In this document: piece after piece, positions 5,686 through 6,125 of the stretch
Layout of the letters: each line of letters begins with the position of its first letter
Numbering within the stretch: the first letter of the stretch is position 1
From: Cyclobacteriaceae bacterium
Lineage (GTDB): Bacteria > Bacteroidota > Bacteroidia > Cytophagales > Cyclobacteriaceae
DNA: 6,125 nt
Direction of reading: 5' to 3'
NCBI GenBank assembly: GCA_029880385.1
Contig: JAOUOM010000133.1
Location: 1-6,125, forward strand
Translations under genes and position numbers: made by a program
The notes under the pieces: generated by a model
Told to the model about the DNA's origin: nothing
The model's database searches: none
What the model saw: only the letters and a program-made list of their open reading frames with translations

Positions 5686-6125
5686 TTATTGAAATAATGG
5701 ATACTGGCCCATCCAGTTGTGTACTTCTGCTTTGATGGACGTGTGCAGTGCAGTGTCATCCGGATGAGTGATTACCTGGTCGATCAGGTCAACGATACGC
5801 TCCATATCGTTTTCCTTTAGGCCCCTTGTAGTAACGGCTGCCGTTCCTACCCGAATACCGGAAGTAACAAACGGTGATTTATCATCGAAGGGAACCATGT
5901 TTTTATTAACAGTAATGTCAGCTTTTCCCAATGCTTCTTCGGCTGCTTTTCCGGTGATGTTTTTTGATCGCATGTCGATGAGCATGAGGTGGTTATCAGT
6001 TCCTTCGGAAATGATGTGATACCCCTTGTCCACCAGTGCTTTTGCCATTACCTGTGCATTTTTCTGAACCTGAAGGATGTATTGCATGTAGTCATCGCTC
6101 AGGGCTTCACCAAATGCAATGGCCT
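5686..6125 (-). CDS. glyA: Serine hydroxymethyltransferase, C-terminal part (runs off right edge)
   Basis: GlyA is the PLP-dependent cytoplasmic enzyme that converts serine and tetrahydrofolate to glycine and 5,10-methylene-tetrahydrofolate, the main source of one-carbon units. The window holds the last 145 residues of a protein that is normally about 420 long. The frame stays open to the right edge, with [12 protein letters not shown] preceding an internal Met at 6085-6087, which is not the start. Clear family motifs are [12 protein letters not shown] (41-52 of the fragment), [24 protein letters not shown] (68-81) and [19 protein letters not shown] (83-101), whose Arg91 corresponds to the substrate-carboxylate-binding arginine of the family. 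The PLP-binding lysine and the start are outside the window. It ends with TAA at 5686-5688, 6 bases before tatC, so glyA, tatC and rpiB are likely co-transcribed. Confidence 0.97.
   Translation of the reverse strand, partial: AIAFGEALSDDYMQYILQVQKNAQVMAKALVDKGYHIISEGTDNHLMLIDMRSKNITGKAAEEALGKADITVNKNMVPFDDKSPFVTSGIRVGTAAVTTRGLKENDMERIVDLIDQVITHPDDTALHTSIKAEVHNWMGQYPLFQ

Noticed and set aside
5768..6019. Open frame on the plus strand opposite glyA
   Set aside because: It is a Ser/Arg-rich shadow of the strongly conserved glyA frame.
1..6125. Possible undescribed defence, mobile or RNA system
   Set aside because: Nearly all bases are covered by intact housekeeping genes. No tandem repeats, transposase, att-like repeats, reverse transcriptase, toxin pair or structured gap was found on either strand by reading.

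Overview
The window looks like ordinary chromosomal DNA from a member of the Bacteroidota, most likely the Cytophagales. The evidence is the sequence style of the SNF2-helicase N-terminus, TatC, RbfA and the LolC/E-like permease, the absence of clear Shine-Dalgarno sequences before the starts, and a TAnnTTTG-type -7 element next to rbfA. Nothing points to a phage, plasmid, insertion sequence, CRISPR array, tRNA or rRNA. The genus assignment is inference only.

Layout, left to right. (1) Positions 1-1263, minus strand: the N-terminal 421 residues of a large SNF2-family helicase; the ATPase domains lie beyond the left edge. (2) 1323-2546, minus: an FtsX/LolC-LolE-type ABC transporter permease with a TTG start. 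(3) 2554-2928, minus: rbfA, the 30S ribosome-binding factor. These three run in one direction as rbfA > permease > helicase, with gaps of 7 and 59 bases. (4) 2993-4384, plus: an unrecognised polytopic membrane protein of 463 residues, divergent from rbfA and also starting at TTG; it has loose features of GT-C glycosyltransferases. (5) 4371-4802, minus: rpiB, ribose-5-phosphate isomerase B, overlapping the end of the membrane protein tail to tail by 14 bases. (6) 4834-5679, minus: tatC, the Tat translocase core subunit. (7) 5686-6125, minus: the C-terminal 145 residues of glyA, serine hydroxymethyltransferase, running off the right edge. glyA > tatC > rpiB look like one operon, with gaps of 6 and 31 bases.

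The genes are mostly housekeeping: one-carbon metabolism, folded-protein export and the pentose-phosphate pathway in the right-hand operon; ribosome maturation, envelope ABC transport and chromatin- or RNA-type helicase activity in the left-hand one. Coding density is very high, and no gene-free stretch exceeds 64 bases. I found no convincing undescribed system. The best candidates for a second look are the uncharacterised membrane protein, the pair of TTG starts, the 14-base convergent overlap, and a possible near-leaderless promoter for rbfA.
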